A stretch of 11,878 bases of DNA. Origin: Bacillota bacterium. GTDB taxonomy: Bacteria; Bacillota; Negativicutes; Veillonellales; Negativicoccaceae. The notes beneath the pieces are model-generated. The model did not search any database. It saw only the letters and a list, made by a program, of their open reading frames with translations, and had not been told where the DNA came from. Position numbers and translations under genes: made by a program. The DNA lies in NCBI GenBank assembly GCA_023418435.1, contig JAEZZT010000064.1:1-11878 (forward strand), read 5' to 3'. Of this stretch, positions 1 through 6,438 are shown in pieces. How positions within the stretch are numbered: the stretch's first letter is position 1; every line of letters starts with the position of its first letter.

Positions 1-2
1 CC

Positions 3-68
3 GTACATATTGACCGCCATTACATGATCAGCTCTCAATGGTCTGCCGAGCAGGATGAGCAACCTTGA
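3..68 (+). CDS. possible 3' tail of an upstream gene (partial, uncertain)
   Basis: The frame beginning at base 3 is open for 21 codons to a TGA at 66-68 and could be the end of a gene lying mostly outside the window. The predicted tail ends in Glu-Gln-Asp-Glu-Gln-Pro and matches no family I recognise. It does not look like the C-terminus of ribosomal protein S15, which often precedes pnp. An open run this short occurs by chance in about one frame in three, so this is weak. The stop codon overlaps the -35 element of the pnp promoter. Confidence 0.28.
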   Translation, partial: VHIDRHYMISSQWSAEQDEQP

Positions 69-93
69 CAATCACGTAAGTATCAATCATAAT
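65..93 (+). promoter_or_regulatory. sigma70-type promoter of pnp
   Basis: A perfect TTGACA (-35) at 65-70 is followed after 17 bp by CATAAT (-10) at 88-93, five of six matches to TATAAT. The expected transcription start is near 100, giving a leader of about 30 nt that carries the ribosome site AGGAGG at 117-122. This is the best promoter by consensus in the left half of the window, and it suggests that pnp-dut can be transcribed independently of whatever lies upstream. Confidence 0.7.
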
Positions 94-130
94 TAGAATG
101 TTAAGGACTGAAAAATAGGAGGAAAAATTA

Positions 131-2227
131 ATGAACGAGGTGTTTGAGAGCACATGGGCGGGACGCCCATTACAAGTGGAAACAGGCAAGTTTGCCAAAC
201 AGGCAAATGGTGCAGTCATGGTACGTTTCGGCGATACCGCGGTATTGGTGACGGCAACGGCATCAAAAAATCCCCGCGAAGGCGCCGATTTCTTTCCGTT
301 GACGGTAGATTATGAAGAAAAATTGTACGCCGTAGGTAAAATCCCCGGCGGTTTTATTAAACGTGAAGGGCGTCCGGGCGAATCGGCGATTCTGAATGCT
401 CGCTTGATCGACCGTCCGATCCGTCCCCTGTTCGACAAAGGCGTGCGCAATGACGTGCATGTCGTAGCAACGGTGTTGTCCGTAGACGAGAATAATGCGC
501 CGGAAATGGCAGCCATGTTCGGTGCTTCGGTAGCGCTTTCCATTTCGGATATTCCTTTTGAAGGCCCGATTGCCGGTGTCAAAGTAGGACGTATCAATGG
601 AGAGTTCTTGATCAACCCGAACTTGGAACAAGCAGCCAAATCCGACATGATGATTACGGTAGCGGGTACCAAGGAAGCCATCCTGATGGTTGAAGGCGGT
701 GCTCAGGAAGTACTGGAAGAAGCGGTGTTGGATGCGATTATGTTCGGTCACGAAGAGATTCGTCGTTTGATCGCTTTCCAAGAAGAAATCGTTGCCAAGG
801 TCGGCAAAGAAAAGCAAGTCTATGACATTCATCAAGTACCGGCAGAAATCAGTGCAGCAGTAGAAGCCTATGCGGCTGAAAACTTGAAAAAAGCGATCTT
901 CGATCCGGATAAACAAACGCGTGAAGCGCATATGGATGAAGTGAAAGAAGAAGCGCGTCAACATTTCGAGGATATTTATCCGGAACAAATGGGCGATGTG
1001 CGCTCGGCTCTCGATAAATTGACCAAATCGATTGTGCGCCGTATGATTTCGGTGGACAAAATTCGTCCGGACGGCCGTGAACTGACGGAGATTCGTCCGA
1101 TTACTTGCGAAGTGGATCTCTTGGCTCGTACGCATGGTTCCGCATTGTTCACTCGCGGACAGACGCAGGCTTTGACGGTGACGACTTTGGCACCGCTTTC
1201 GGAAAACCAAATTATCGACGATTTGTCCAGCCGTACGGAAAAGCGTTATATTCACCAATACAATTTCCCGTCTTACAGTGTCGGCGAAACCAGACCGACC
1301 CGCGGACCGGGACGTCGTGAGATCGGTCACGGTGCTTTGGCGGAACGCGCATTGGTACCGGTATTGCCCTCGGAAGAGGAGTTCCCGTATTGCATGCGTG
1401 TCGTTTCCGAGATTTTGGAATCCACCGGTTCTTCGTCCATGGCCAGTGTTTGCGGCAGCACCATGTCCCTGATGCAAGCCGGCGTGCCGATTAAAGCACC
1501 GGTAGCCGGTGTGGCAATGGGCTTGGTAAAAGAAGGCGAACATTACACGATTCTGACCGATATCCAAGGGATGGAAGATGCGTTGGGAGATATGGACTTT
1601 AAGGTAGCGGGTACTGCCAAAGGCGTGACCGCGATCCAGATGGATATTAAAGTCGACGGACTTTCGAGAGAGATTCTGCATTCCGCTTTGCAACAGGCAC
1701 ATGAAGGCCGTATCTTCATTTTGGGCAAAATTCATGAATGCATTGCAGCACCTGCAACAGAACTTTCTCCCTATGCACCGCGCATCATTACGATGAAGAT
1801 TGACGTCGATCAGATTCGCACCGTCATCGGACCGGGCGGTAAGATGATCAACAAAATTATCGAAGAAACCGGTGTCAAGATTGATATTGAAGAAGATGGT
1901 ACGATTTACATCGCTTCCGTGGACGGTGAAGGCGGCAAGAAGGCGGTAGAAATGATTGAACGCCTGACGAAGGAAGTCGCTGCCGGAGAAATCTACATGG
2001 GTAAAGTCACCCGCTTGATGAAGTTCGGCGCCTTCGTAGAAATCTTGCCGGGCAAAGAAGGTTTGGTACATATTTCTCAACTCGCCAAGGAAAGAGTGGA
2101 AAAAGTAGAGGATGTCGTCAAAGTCGGCGATGAAATCATGGTCAAAGTAACGGAAATTGACAAGCAAGGACGCATCAATTTGTCGCGCAAGGCCGTATTG
2201 CAAGATACCCCGGCTACGAAGGAGTGA
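131..2227 (+). CDS. pnp: polynucleotide phosphorylase (PNPase)
   Basis: PNPase is a cytoplasmic trimeric 3'-5' exoribonuclease that uses phosphate to degrade RNA to nucleoside diphosphates and can run in reverse to add tails. The 698-residue product is full length for the family. It shows a first RNase PH-like domain (about 10-230, with [11 protein letters not shown] and [10 protein letters not shown]), a helical linker, a second RNase PH domain (about 315-545, with [12 protein letters not shown] and [12 protein letters not shown]), a KH domain with GPGGK at 567-571 and a C-terminal S1 domain (about 619-690, [18 protein letters not shown]). D483 and D489 of EDALGDMD correspond, from memory, to the catalytic aspartates D486 and D492 of E. 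coli. ATG 131 is chosen because AGGAGG at 117-122 lies 8 nt upstream. The gene has its own promoter, and dut follows after 4 nt. No anomaly is seen. Confidence 0.98.
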   Translation: MNEVFESTWAGRPLQVETGKFAKQANGAVMVRFGDTAVLVTATASKNPREGADFFPLTVDYEEKLYAVGKIPGGFIKREGRPGESAILNARLIDRPIRPLFDKGVRNDVHVVATVLSVDENNAPEMAAMFGASVALSISDIPFEGPIAGVKVGRINGEFLINPNLEQAAKSDMMITVAGTKEAILMVEGGAQEVLEEAVLDAIMFGHEEIRRLIAFQEEIVAKVGKEKQVYDIHQVPAEISAAVEAYAAENLKKAIFDPDKQTREAHMDEVKEEARQHFEDIYPEQMGDVRSALDKLTKSIVRRMISVDKIRPDGRELTEIRPITCEVDLLARTHGSALFTRGQTQALTVTTLAPLSENQIIDDLSSRTEKRYIHQYNFPSYSVGETRPTRGPGRREIGHGALAERALVPVLPSEEEFPYCMRVVSEILESTGSSSMASVCGSTMSLMQAGVPIKAPVAGVAMGLVKEGEHYTILTDIQGMEDALGDMDFKVAGTAKGVTAIQMDIKVDGLSREILHSALQQAHEGRIFILGKIHECIAAPATELSPYAPRIITMKIDVDQIRTVIGPGGKMINKIIEETGVKIDIEEDGTIYIASVDGEGGKKAVEMIERLTKEVAAGEIYMGKVTRLMKFGAFVEILPGKEGLVHISQLAKERVEKVEDVVKVGDEIMVKVTEIDKQGRINLSRKAVLQDTPATKE

Positions 2228-2231
2228 GTGT

Positions 2232-2681
2232 ATGGAGCCGTTACGAGGTTTTGAAGTAGTCACGGAGTTCGAGGAACAAGATATTCATTTGCCGGAACGC
2301 AAGACTGCGGAAAGCGCCGGCTATGATATTGCCAGCGCGGCAGCAGTGGATATTGCGCCCGGAGAAGTGGCCTTGATTCCTACGGGCCTCAAGGCATTTA
2401 TGGGTGTGGATGAGTACTTGGCGATATTTATTCGCTCGGGAATCTCGATCCGCAACTCGTTGCTATTGATCAACGGCACGGGAATCATCGACAGTGATTA
2501 TTACAATAATGAGGACAATGAAGGGCATATTATGATTGCCGTTTACAATGCCGGTAAGGAAGTATTTCATGTCGGCAAAGGCGATCGTATTGCCCAAGGG
2601 ATCTTTACTAAATATTTGTTGACTGCCAATGATGCAGCTACCGGAGTACGTACCGGCGGTATCGGCAGCACGGGTCAATAA
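2232..2681 (+). CDS. dut: dUTP diphosphatase (dUTPase)
   Basis: This trimeric-type dUTPase hydrolyses dUTP to dUMP and pyrophosphate, keeping uracil out of DNA and supplying dUMP for thymidylate synthesis. The 149-residue product carries the five family motifs: AGYDIASA (29-36), RSGIS (68-72), NGTGIIDSDY (81-90, with the aspartate and the uracil-contacting tyrosine region), GDRIAQGIF (117-125) and the C-terminal glycine-rich RTGGIGSTGQ (140-149). The YYNNEDNEG insertion after motif III is, from memory, typical of a Bacillota/phage-like subgroup. ATG 2232 is preferred over in-frame starts inside pnp because GAAGGAG (2218-2224) precedes it and the motif spacing then fits. It lies 4 nt after the pnp stop, so it is probably cotranscribed and translationally coupled. 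It ends with tandem stops (TAATAA) directly before a terminator. Confidence 0.95.
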   Translation: MEPLRGFEVVTEFEEQDIHLPERKTAESAGYDIASAAAVDIAPGEVALIPTGLKAFMGVDEYLAIFIRSGISIRNSLLLINGTGIIDSDYYNNEDNEGHIMIAVYNAGKEVFHVGKGDRIAQGIFTKYLLTANDAATGVRTGGIGSTGQ

Positions 2682-2682
2682 T

Positions 2683-2710
2683 AAAAGACTGCCGAGCGGC
2701 AGTCTTTTTT
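2683..2710 (+). terminator. intrinsic terminator after dut
   Basis: GACTGCC at 2687-2693 pairs with GGCAGTC at 2698-2704 around the tetraloop GAGC. Four flanking A-T pairs extend the stem to 11 bp. A run of six T (2705-2710) follows. It begins within the tandem stop codons of dut and ends only 11 bp before the pdp start codon. Confidence 0.9.
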
Positions 2711-2721
2711 GTGAGGTGCAT

Positions 2722-4044
2722 ATGGATATACAGGCAATTTTACAGAAAACTCGGGATGGAGAGGTTTTGTCCACGGATGAAATTAAATCCTGGATCACCG
2801 GCTACTTGCAAGGAAAGATCACGGATTACCAAATGTCGGCATGGTTGATGGCCGTGTATTTCCGAGGTCTGAGCGCGCGAGAAACGACGGATTTGACATT
2901 GGCGATGGCGGCCAGCGGCAAAGAAGCGGATTGGCAATCCACGGGGTTGGTGACCGTGGACAAACATAGCACGGGCGGAGTGGCGGATACGACTACCTTG
3001 GTAGTGGCTTCCATGGTGGCCGCAGCAGGCGGCAAAGTAGCGAAAATGTCCGGGCGCGGCTTGGGTTTTACCGGCGGTACTTTGGATAAACTGGAGTCGA
3101 TCCCCGGATTTCGGATCGATCTGAGCGAGCAGGAGTTTATCCGGCAGGTTCAAGCGTGCGGAATTGCTGTCGTGGGACAAAATCACGATTTGGCACCGGC
3201 GGATGGATTGTTGTATGCCTTGCGGGATGTGACGGCGACCGTGGAAAGTTTGCCGCTCATTGCATCTTCCGTCATGAGTAAAAAGCTCGCCGGCGGGGCG
3301 GCGGGCATTGTCTTGGATGTGAAATGCGGTCGTGCGGCGTTCATGAAAACGCCGGAGGAAGCATTTCAGTTGGCGGATTTGATGGTCGATATCGGCAGTC
3401 GGTCCGGTCGCAACATGGTCGCTATTGTGTCCGATATGAATGCACCTTTGGGAACGGCTATCGGCAACAGCCTGGAAGTGGATGAGGCGGTGGCCGTCCT
3501 CAGCGGCCGAGGAGGACGGCGTTTGACGGAGTTGTGCCTGCTCTTGGCGGGGACCATGTTGGAAGTAGGTGGGATAGCGGCCGACCCGGAAGAGGGACGG
3601 GCCTTGGCGGAAAAGGTTTGGCGATCCGGAGAGGCGTTGGATAAATTTGCGGAATGGATCCGAGCGCAGGGAGGCGGCACCGATTGGCTGGGGAAAGAAC
3701 CGCTGACCCGAGCAGATAAAGTGCAAACGGTAACGGCCACTGCCTCGGGCTACGTTACGGCTATGGATGCATTGGCTTTAGCCGATGTGGCGGCAAAATT
3801 GGGAGCCGGGCGAATTCGCAAAGAAGACCGGATCGATTTACATGTCGGAGTGCGCATTGAAGTGGAATTGGGAGATTGGGTAGAAACCGGCGAGACGTTG
3901 GCCACTATTTACGGACGGTCCCAACATGACTTGCAAAGCTATGTCGAGAAAACAAGGCAGGCCTTTGTTCTGAGTTCCGTCTATCAGGAGCCTCCGCTGG
4001 TATATAAAATTATACGGGGTAAGTCCCGCAAAAAGGGCAAATAA
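2722..4044 (+). CDS. pdp: pyrimidine-nucleoside phosphorylase
   Basis: The enzyme cleaves uridine, thymidine or deoxyuridine with phosphate to the base and (deoxy)ribose-1-phosphate in pyrimidine salvage. The 440-residue product has the family signature SGRGLGFTGGTLDKLE near 110-125 and the phosphate loop KHSTGGVADTTT at 81-92. Likely active-site residues H82, R168 (ALRDVTATVES), S183 and K187 (SSVMSKK) are present. From memory R168, K187 and the potassium ligands L243, A246 and E255 fall at the same numbers as in B. subtilis Pdp, which supports both the start and the choice of Pdp over thymidine-specific DeoA. Position 88 is Ala where the family usually has Gly, and position 116 is Phe where His is usual. 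GAGGTG (2713-2718) serves ATG 2722; more upstream in-frame starts lie inside dut or the terminator. No promoter is visible in the 11 bp after that terminator. Confidence 0.95.
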   Translation: MDIQAILQKTRDGEVLSTDEIKSWITGYLQGKITDYQMSAWLMAVYFRGLSARETTDLTLAMAASGKEADWQSTGLVTVDKHSTGGVADTTTLVVASMVAAAGGKVAKMSGRGLGFTGGTLDKLESIPGFRIDLSEQEFIRQVQACGIAVVGQNHDLAPADGLLYALRDVTATVESLPLIASSVMSKKLAGGAAGIVLDVKCGRAAFMKTPEEAFQLADLMVDIGSRSGRNMVAIVSDMNAPLGTAIGNSLEVDEAVAVLSGRGGRRLTELCLLLAGTMLEVGGIAADPEEGRALAEKVWRSGEALDKFAEWIRAQGGGTDWLGKEPLTRADKVQTVTATASGYVTAMDALALADVAAKLGAGRIRKEDRIDLHVGVRIEVELGDWVETGETLATIYGRSQHDLQSYVEKTRQAFVLSSVYQEPPLVYKIIRGKSRKKGK

Positions 4045-4071
4045 AAAGAGCTACCGGTCGGTAGCTTTTTT
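4044..4071. terminator. bidirectional terminator between pdp and rpsT
   Basis: AGCTACC (4049-4055) pairs with GGTAGCT (4060-4066) around GGTC, and the stem continues outward through a G-T pair and four A-T pairs. On the + strand a T-run follows (4066-4071). On the - strand the complement of the A-rich left arm gives an equivalent T-rich tail. It sits between two convergent stop codons, pdp ending at 4044 and rpsT at 4070, so one hairpin ends both transcripts. Confidence 0.88.
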
Positions 4072-4339
4072 ATTCTGCTGCTGGAGCATCCAATTTCGCT
4101 TGCAAACGAGATTTTTTGCGAGCGGCATTGTTTTTATGAATTACACCTTTGGAGGCTGCCTTGTCGATAATGCTGGTCGCTTTGGAATAAGCTGCTTTAG
4201 CGGCATCGGCATCTCCGGCTTCAACGGCTTGCAAAGTACGCTTCGTAGCGGTACGGATTTGCGATTTGAGTGCAGTGTTTTGAGCACGTCGTTGAGCGTC
4301 TTTCTTCATACTTTTGATGCTGGACTTAATTTGCGGCAA
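4070..4339 (-). CDS. rpsT: 30S ribosomal protein S20
   Basis: S20 binds 16S rRNA early in assembly of the small subunit. The product is lysine, arginine and alanine rich and helical, with the family pattern IKSSIKSMKKDAQRR near the N-terminus, a central IIDKAASKGVIHKNNAARKKSRL and an alanine-rich tail. Read from TTG 4339 it is 89 residues and starts MPQIKSSIK, matching the usual MPNIKSAIK start. A longer reading from GTG 4348 is unlikely, because that GTG lies inside the perfect AGGAGGTGA ribosome site and would add four non-family residues. From memory the E. coli rpsT start codon is also UUG and contributes to autogenous translational control, so the feature may be functional here. It is the only minus-strand gene of the window, monocistronic, and ends in a terminator shared with pdp. 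Confidence 0.96.
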   Translation of the reverse strand: MPQIKSSIKSMKKDAQRRAQNTALKSQIRTATKRTLQAVEAGDADAAKAAYSKATSIIDKAASKGVIHKNNAARKKSRLQAKLDAPAAE

Positions 4340-4344
4340 TGGTG

Positions 4345-4353
4345 TCACCTCCT
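4345..4353 (-). promoter_or_regulatory. perfect Shine-Dalgarno sequence deciding the rpsT start
   Basis: On the minus strand the nine bases read AGGAGGTGA, a full complement to the 16S rRNA tail. Five bases (CACCA) separate them from TTG 4339. The competing GTG at 4348 is part of this motif and so cannot be its initiation codon. The strong site probably offsets the weak TTG codon. Confidence 0.85.
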
Positions 4354-4381
4354 CACGTGATCTCTGTTATCATACCTAGAA

Positions 4382-4410
4382 ATTTTATCATAAAGCGCGA
4401 CTTTACGCAA
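4382..4410 (-). promoter_or_regulatory. possible rpsT promoter
   Basis: On the minus strand TTGCGT (complement of 4405-4410) is followed after 17 bp by TAAAAT (complement of 4382-4387). The -10 matches consensus at five of six positions, the -35 at only three. It would give a leader of roughly 35 nt before the TTG start. Other AT-rich hexamers nearby, such as TATGAT closer to the gene, could serve instead. Confidence 0.45.
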
Positions 4411-4544
4411 TAGGCAAAGCAAAAGTTTAAACAAGGTCGATTTCTAAAAAATATAGAGGGCAGAATCGGGGGGGAATTTGCCGTTATTTGCGTCGGCGTT
4501 TCCGCAATGGATATTTACATGCTAAGATATACTTGGGTGAGAAT
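4411..4544. other. upstream part of the divergent rpsT-acpS intergenic region
   Basis: The whole gap between the divergent genes is about 205 bp (4340-4544); its left part holds the rpsT ribosome site and promoter candidate. The rest contains an imperfect hairpin, GGCAGA (4459-4464) with TTTGCC (4477-4482), whose loop holds a run of seven G (4468-4474). I see no convincing acpS promoter. The TATACT and extended TAAGAT candidates at 4520-4533 lie so close to the start codon that the transcript would have almost no leader. Confidence 0.5.
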
Positions 4545-4940
4545 ATGAAAATTTACCAAGGCATCGATATTGTACAAATAGAACGAATCAAGTCGGCGAT
4601 AGATCGTCATCCCCGACTTTTGCAACGCTTTTTTACCGCGGGAGAGGTGGCACATGCCGAGTATAAAGGAGCCCTCAAGTATGCGTCGTTGGCTGGAATT
4701 TTTGCTGCGAAAGAGGCTGCGGTAAAAGCACTCGGAACCGGTTTTCGGGAAGCCTGTTGGCAGGATGCGGAGATTGCTTGGCAGTACGGCCAACCGGAAG
4801 TCCATTACCGAGGGAATTTGCTGAAGCGAGAGCAATCCCTGGGGATTTTTTCTCGGTCCGTATCCATTACGCATGAAAAAGATTATGCCATCGCCGGTGT
4901 AATATTATTAGGAGGCAACCATGTGGACATTGACGAATAG
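4545..4940 (+). CDS. acpS: holo-[acyl-carrier-protein] synthase
   Basis: AcpS transfers the 4'-phosphopantetheine arm of coenzyme A to the serine of apo-acyl carrier protein, activating fatty acid synthesis in the cytoplasm. The 131-residue product shows the family landmarks GIDIVQIERI (6-15, magnesium ligand D8), FFTAGEVAHAE, FAAKEAAVKALGTG (53-66, magnesium ligand E57) and the closing SITHEKDYAIAGV. ATG 4545 is chosen because family members start a few residues before GxDIV. An in-frame TTG at 4488 would add 19 arginine-rich residues without support. The ribosome site GGTGA (4536-4540) is modest. Its 3' end overlaps nnr by 20 nt, and it heads a four-gene overlapping run. An acpS-nnr neighbourhood is, from memory, common in Bacillota. 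Confidence 0.95.
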   Translation: MKIYQGIDIVQIERIKSAIDRHPRLLQRFFTAGEVAHAEYKGALKYASLAGIFAAKEAAVKALGTGFREACWQDAEIAWQYGQPEVHYRGNLLKREQSLGIFSRSVSITHEKDYAIAGVILLGGNHVDIDE

Positions 4941-6438
4941 GGAAATGCGCGTGTTGGAAACATATTGGGAAGAGAATGTGGGATTTTCTACGCGCATGCT
5001 TATGGAACAGGTCGGATTTCAAGTGTGGCAGCAGGTACGGGGGATGGCAGGTAGTTCGGTACCTCGGTTGCTCGTCTTGGCCGGGAGCGGCAATAATGGC
5101 GGAGATGCCTTGGTAGCGGCTCGTCATGCTCGCTGTGCGGGCTGGCAGGTCCTCGTTCTGGAGGTAGCGCCGGGATCTGTCACTATAGATAATTATCGGT
5201 ACAACAGAAAATTGGCAGAGTACTGCCAGGTGGAGTTTGACGAGTTGAATGATGCGAATTTGCAGCAGGCCTTGAACACGGCCGACATAGTCGTGGAAGG
5301 ATTGATCGGTACGGGTTTGCAGGGAGCATTGCGCTCCTCGATGGCAGGTTGGGTGGAATGTATTAATCGACATGAACGACGTCATGAATTTGCAGTCGTG
5401 GCGATTGATATTCCGGCCGGTGTGCAAAGCGATACCGGTTGTGTAGATGGTGTTGCTTTGCAGGCGGATCGGACGGTAGCGGCTTGCATGTACAAACGAG
5501 GGCATTATTTCTACCCCGGCAAGGAACGATGCGGAGAATTGGCGGTGGCGAGCATGGGCTTGCCTTTGTCGATATGGGGCAGCATTCCGGCAGAAATTTT
5601 GCAGGCCGATACCATCGTATGGCCCAAGCGTCCGGCCTGGGCACATAAGGGGACGAATGGGCATGTACTGGTAATCGCCGGGAGCGTAGGTATGGCAGGT
5701 GCCGCGGTATTATGCGCTCAAGCGGCTTTGCGGGCAGGTGCCGGCAAGGTGACTTTGCAGGTGCCTGAGGAAGTGCGTGCGGAGATTGGTGTCGCGCTGC
5801 CGGAAATTATGGTGCAGACCGGTTGCAAGGGCTCGCATTGGCAAGCGGAGAGCGAAAAGGTCTGGGATTTTTCACCGTATACGGCCGTGGTGTTGGGTTG
5901 CGGTTTGGGCCGACATGAGGACACGCAGGCATGGGTTCGTGAGTTTTTACCGCAGATACCTTTGCCGACCGTGGTGGACGCCGATGCTTTGTATGCACTG
6001 GATGAAGAAGTTTTCAAGAGATGTTTGCACGGATTGGTAGTGACACCTCATGGCGGTGAATTGGCTCGGTTGTTGCAGCAGGAAATTCCGCAGACGGAAA
6101 TCGTGCGGCGCACGGCATTGGTAAATTATGCCAAAGAGTGGGGGGCCGTCGTTGTCGGCAAAGGAGCTCCCACGGTTATTGCGGAGCCGAGAGGCCGGAC
6201 ATATATCAATACTACCGGTAATGCCGGTTTGGCGACGGCCGGAACGGGCGATACCCTAGCAGGCATGATCGGCGCTTTGTTGGCGCAGGAGTTCCTGCTG
6301 ATCGAAGCGGCGACCACGGCCGTATACTGGCATGGCGCCGCCGGTGATCGGGCGGCTCGCGAATTGGGCAACGGATTTCTGGCAAGTGAAGTAGCAGACC
6401 GCTTGCCGATCGTGTGCAAGGAGCTCTGCCATGAATAA
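4921..6438 (+). CDS. nnr: bifunctional NAD(P)HX epimerase / ADP-dependent NAD(P)HX dehydratase
   Basis: This metabolite-repair enzyme interconverts S- and R-forms of hydrated NADH/NADPH (N-terminal half) and dehydrates the S-form back to NAD(P)H at the expense of ADP (C-terminal half). The 505-residue length fits the bacterial fusion. The epimerase domain (about 1-215) has GSGNNGGDA (55-63, where the last residue is usually Gly) and IDIPAG (162-167, with D163). The ribokinase-like dehydratase domain (about 236-500) has HKGTNGHVLVIAGS from 242, VVDADALYAL, TPHGGEL (375-381) and AGTGDTLAGM with catalytic-type D444. AGGAGG at 4910-4915 precedes ATG 4921. It overlaps acpS by 20 nt and the next gene by 8 nt, implying coupled translation. 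Both halves look intact, so both activities are expected. Confidence 0.95.
   Translation: MWTLTNREMRVLETYWEENVGFSTRMLMEQVGFQVWQQVRGMAGSSVPRLLVLAGSGNNGGDALVAARHARCAGWQVLVLEVAPGSVTIDNYRYNRKLAEYCQVEFDELNDANLQQALNTADIVVEGLIGTGLQGALRSSMAGWVECINRHERRHEFAVVAIDIPAGVQSDTGCVDGVALQADRTVAACMYKRGHYFYPGKERCGELAVASMGLPLSIWGSIPAEILQADTIVWPKRPAWAHKGTNGHVLVIAGSVGMAGAAVLCAQAALRAGAGKVTLQVPEEVRAEIGVALPEIMVQTGCKGSHWQAESEKVWDFSPYTAVVLGCGLGRHEDTQAWVREFLPQIPLPTVVDADALYALDEEVFKRCLHGLVVTPHGGELARLLQQEIPQTEIVRRTALVNYAKEWGAVVVGKGAPTVIAEPRGRTYINTTGNAGLATAGTGDTLAGMIGALLAQEFLLIEAATTAVYWHGAAGDRAARELGNGFLASEVADRLPIVCKELCHE

Noticed and set aside
49..59. Small hairpin CTGC-cga-GCAG upstream of pnp
   Set aside because: Only four base pairs and no T-run; not a credible terminator or regulatory RNA.
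263..2263. 666-codon open frame on the minus strand opposite pnp
   Set aside because: It is in exact codon register with pnp and is explained by the absence of TTA, CTA and TCA codons there. Its predicted product has no recognisable domain, and pnp is unmistakably the real gene.
2740..3726. 328-codon minus-strand open frame opposite pdp (and similar ones opposite nnr, the amidase gene and tsaB)
   Set aside because: All are in register with well-supported genes and have the same codon-bias explanation; none shows a family motif.
4340..4348. Longer rpsT starting at GTG 4348
   Set aside because: The GTG is part of the Shine-Dalgarno motif and the added residues are not family-like; TTG 4339 fits better.
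4520..4533. Extended -10 (TG-C-TAAGAT) or TATACT as the acpS promoter
   Set aside because: Transcription would start within about 10 nt of ATG 4545, truncating the ribosome site, and there is no -35; too weak to annotate.
4488..4544. acpS extended upstream to TTG 4488
   Set aside because: It adds 19 arginine-rich residues before a canonical AcpS start and has no ribosome site.
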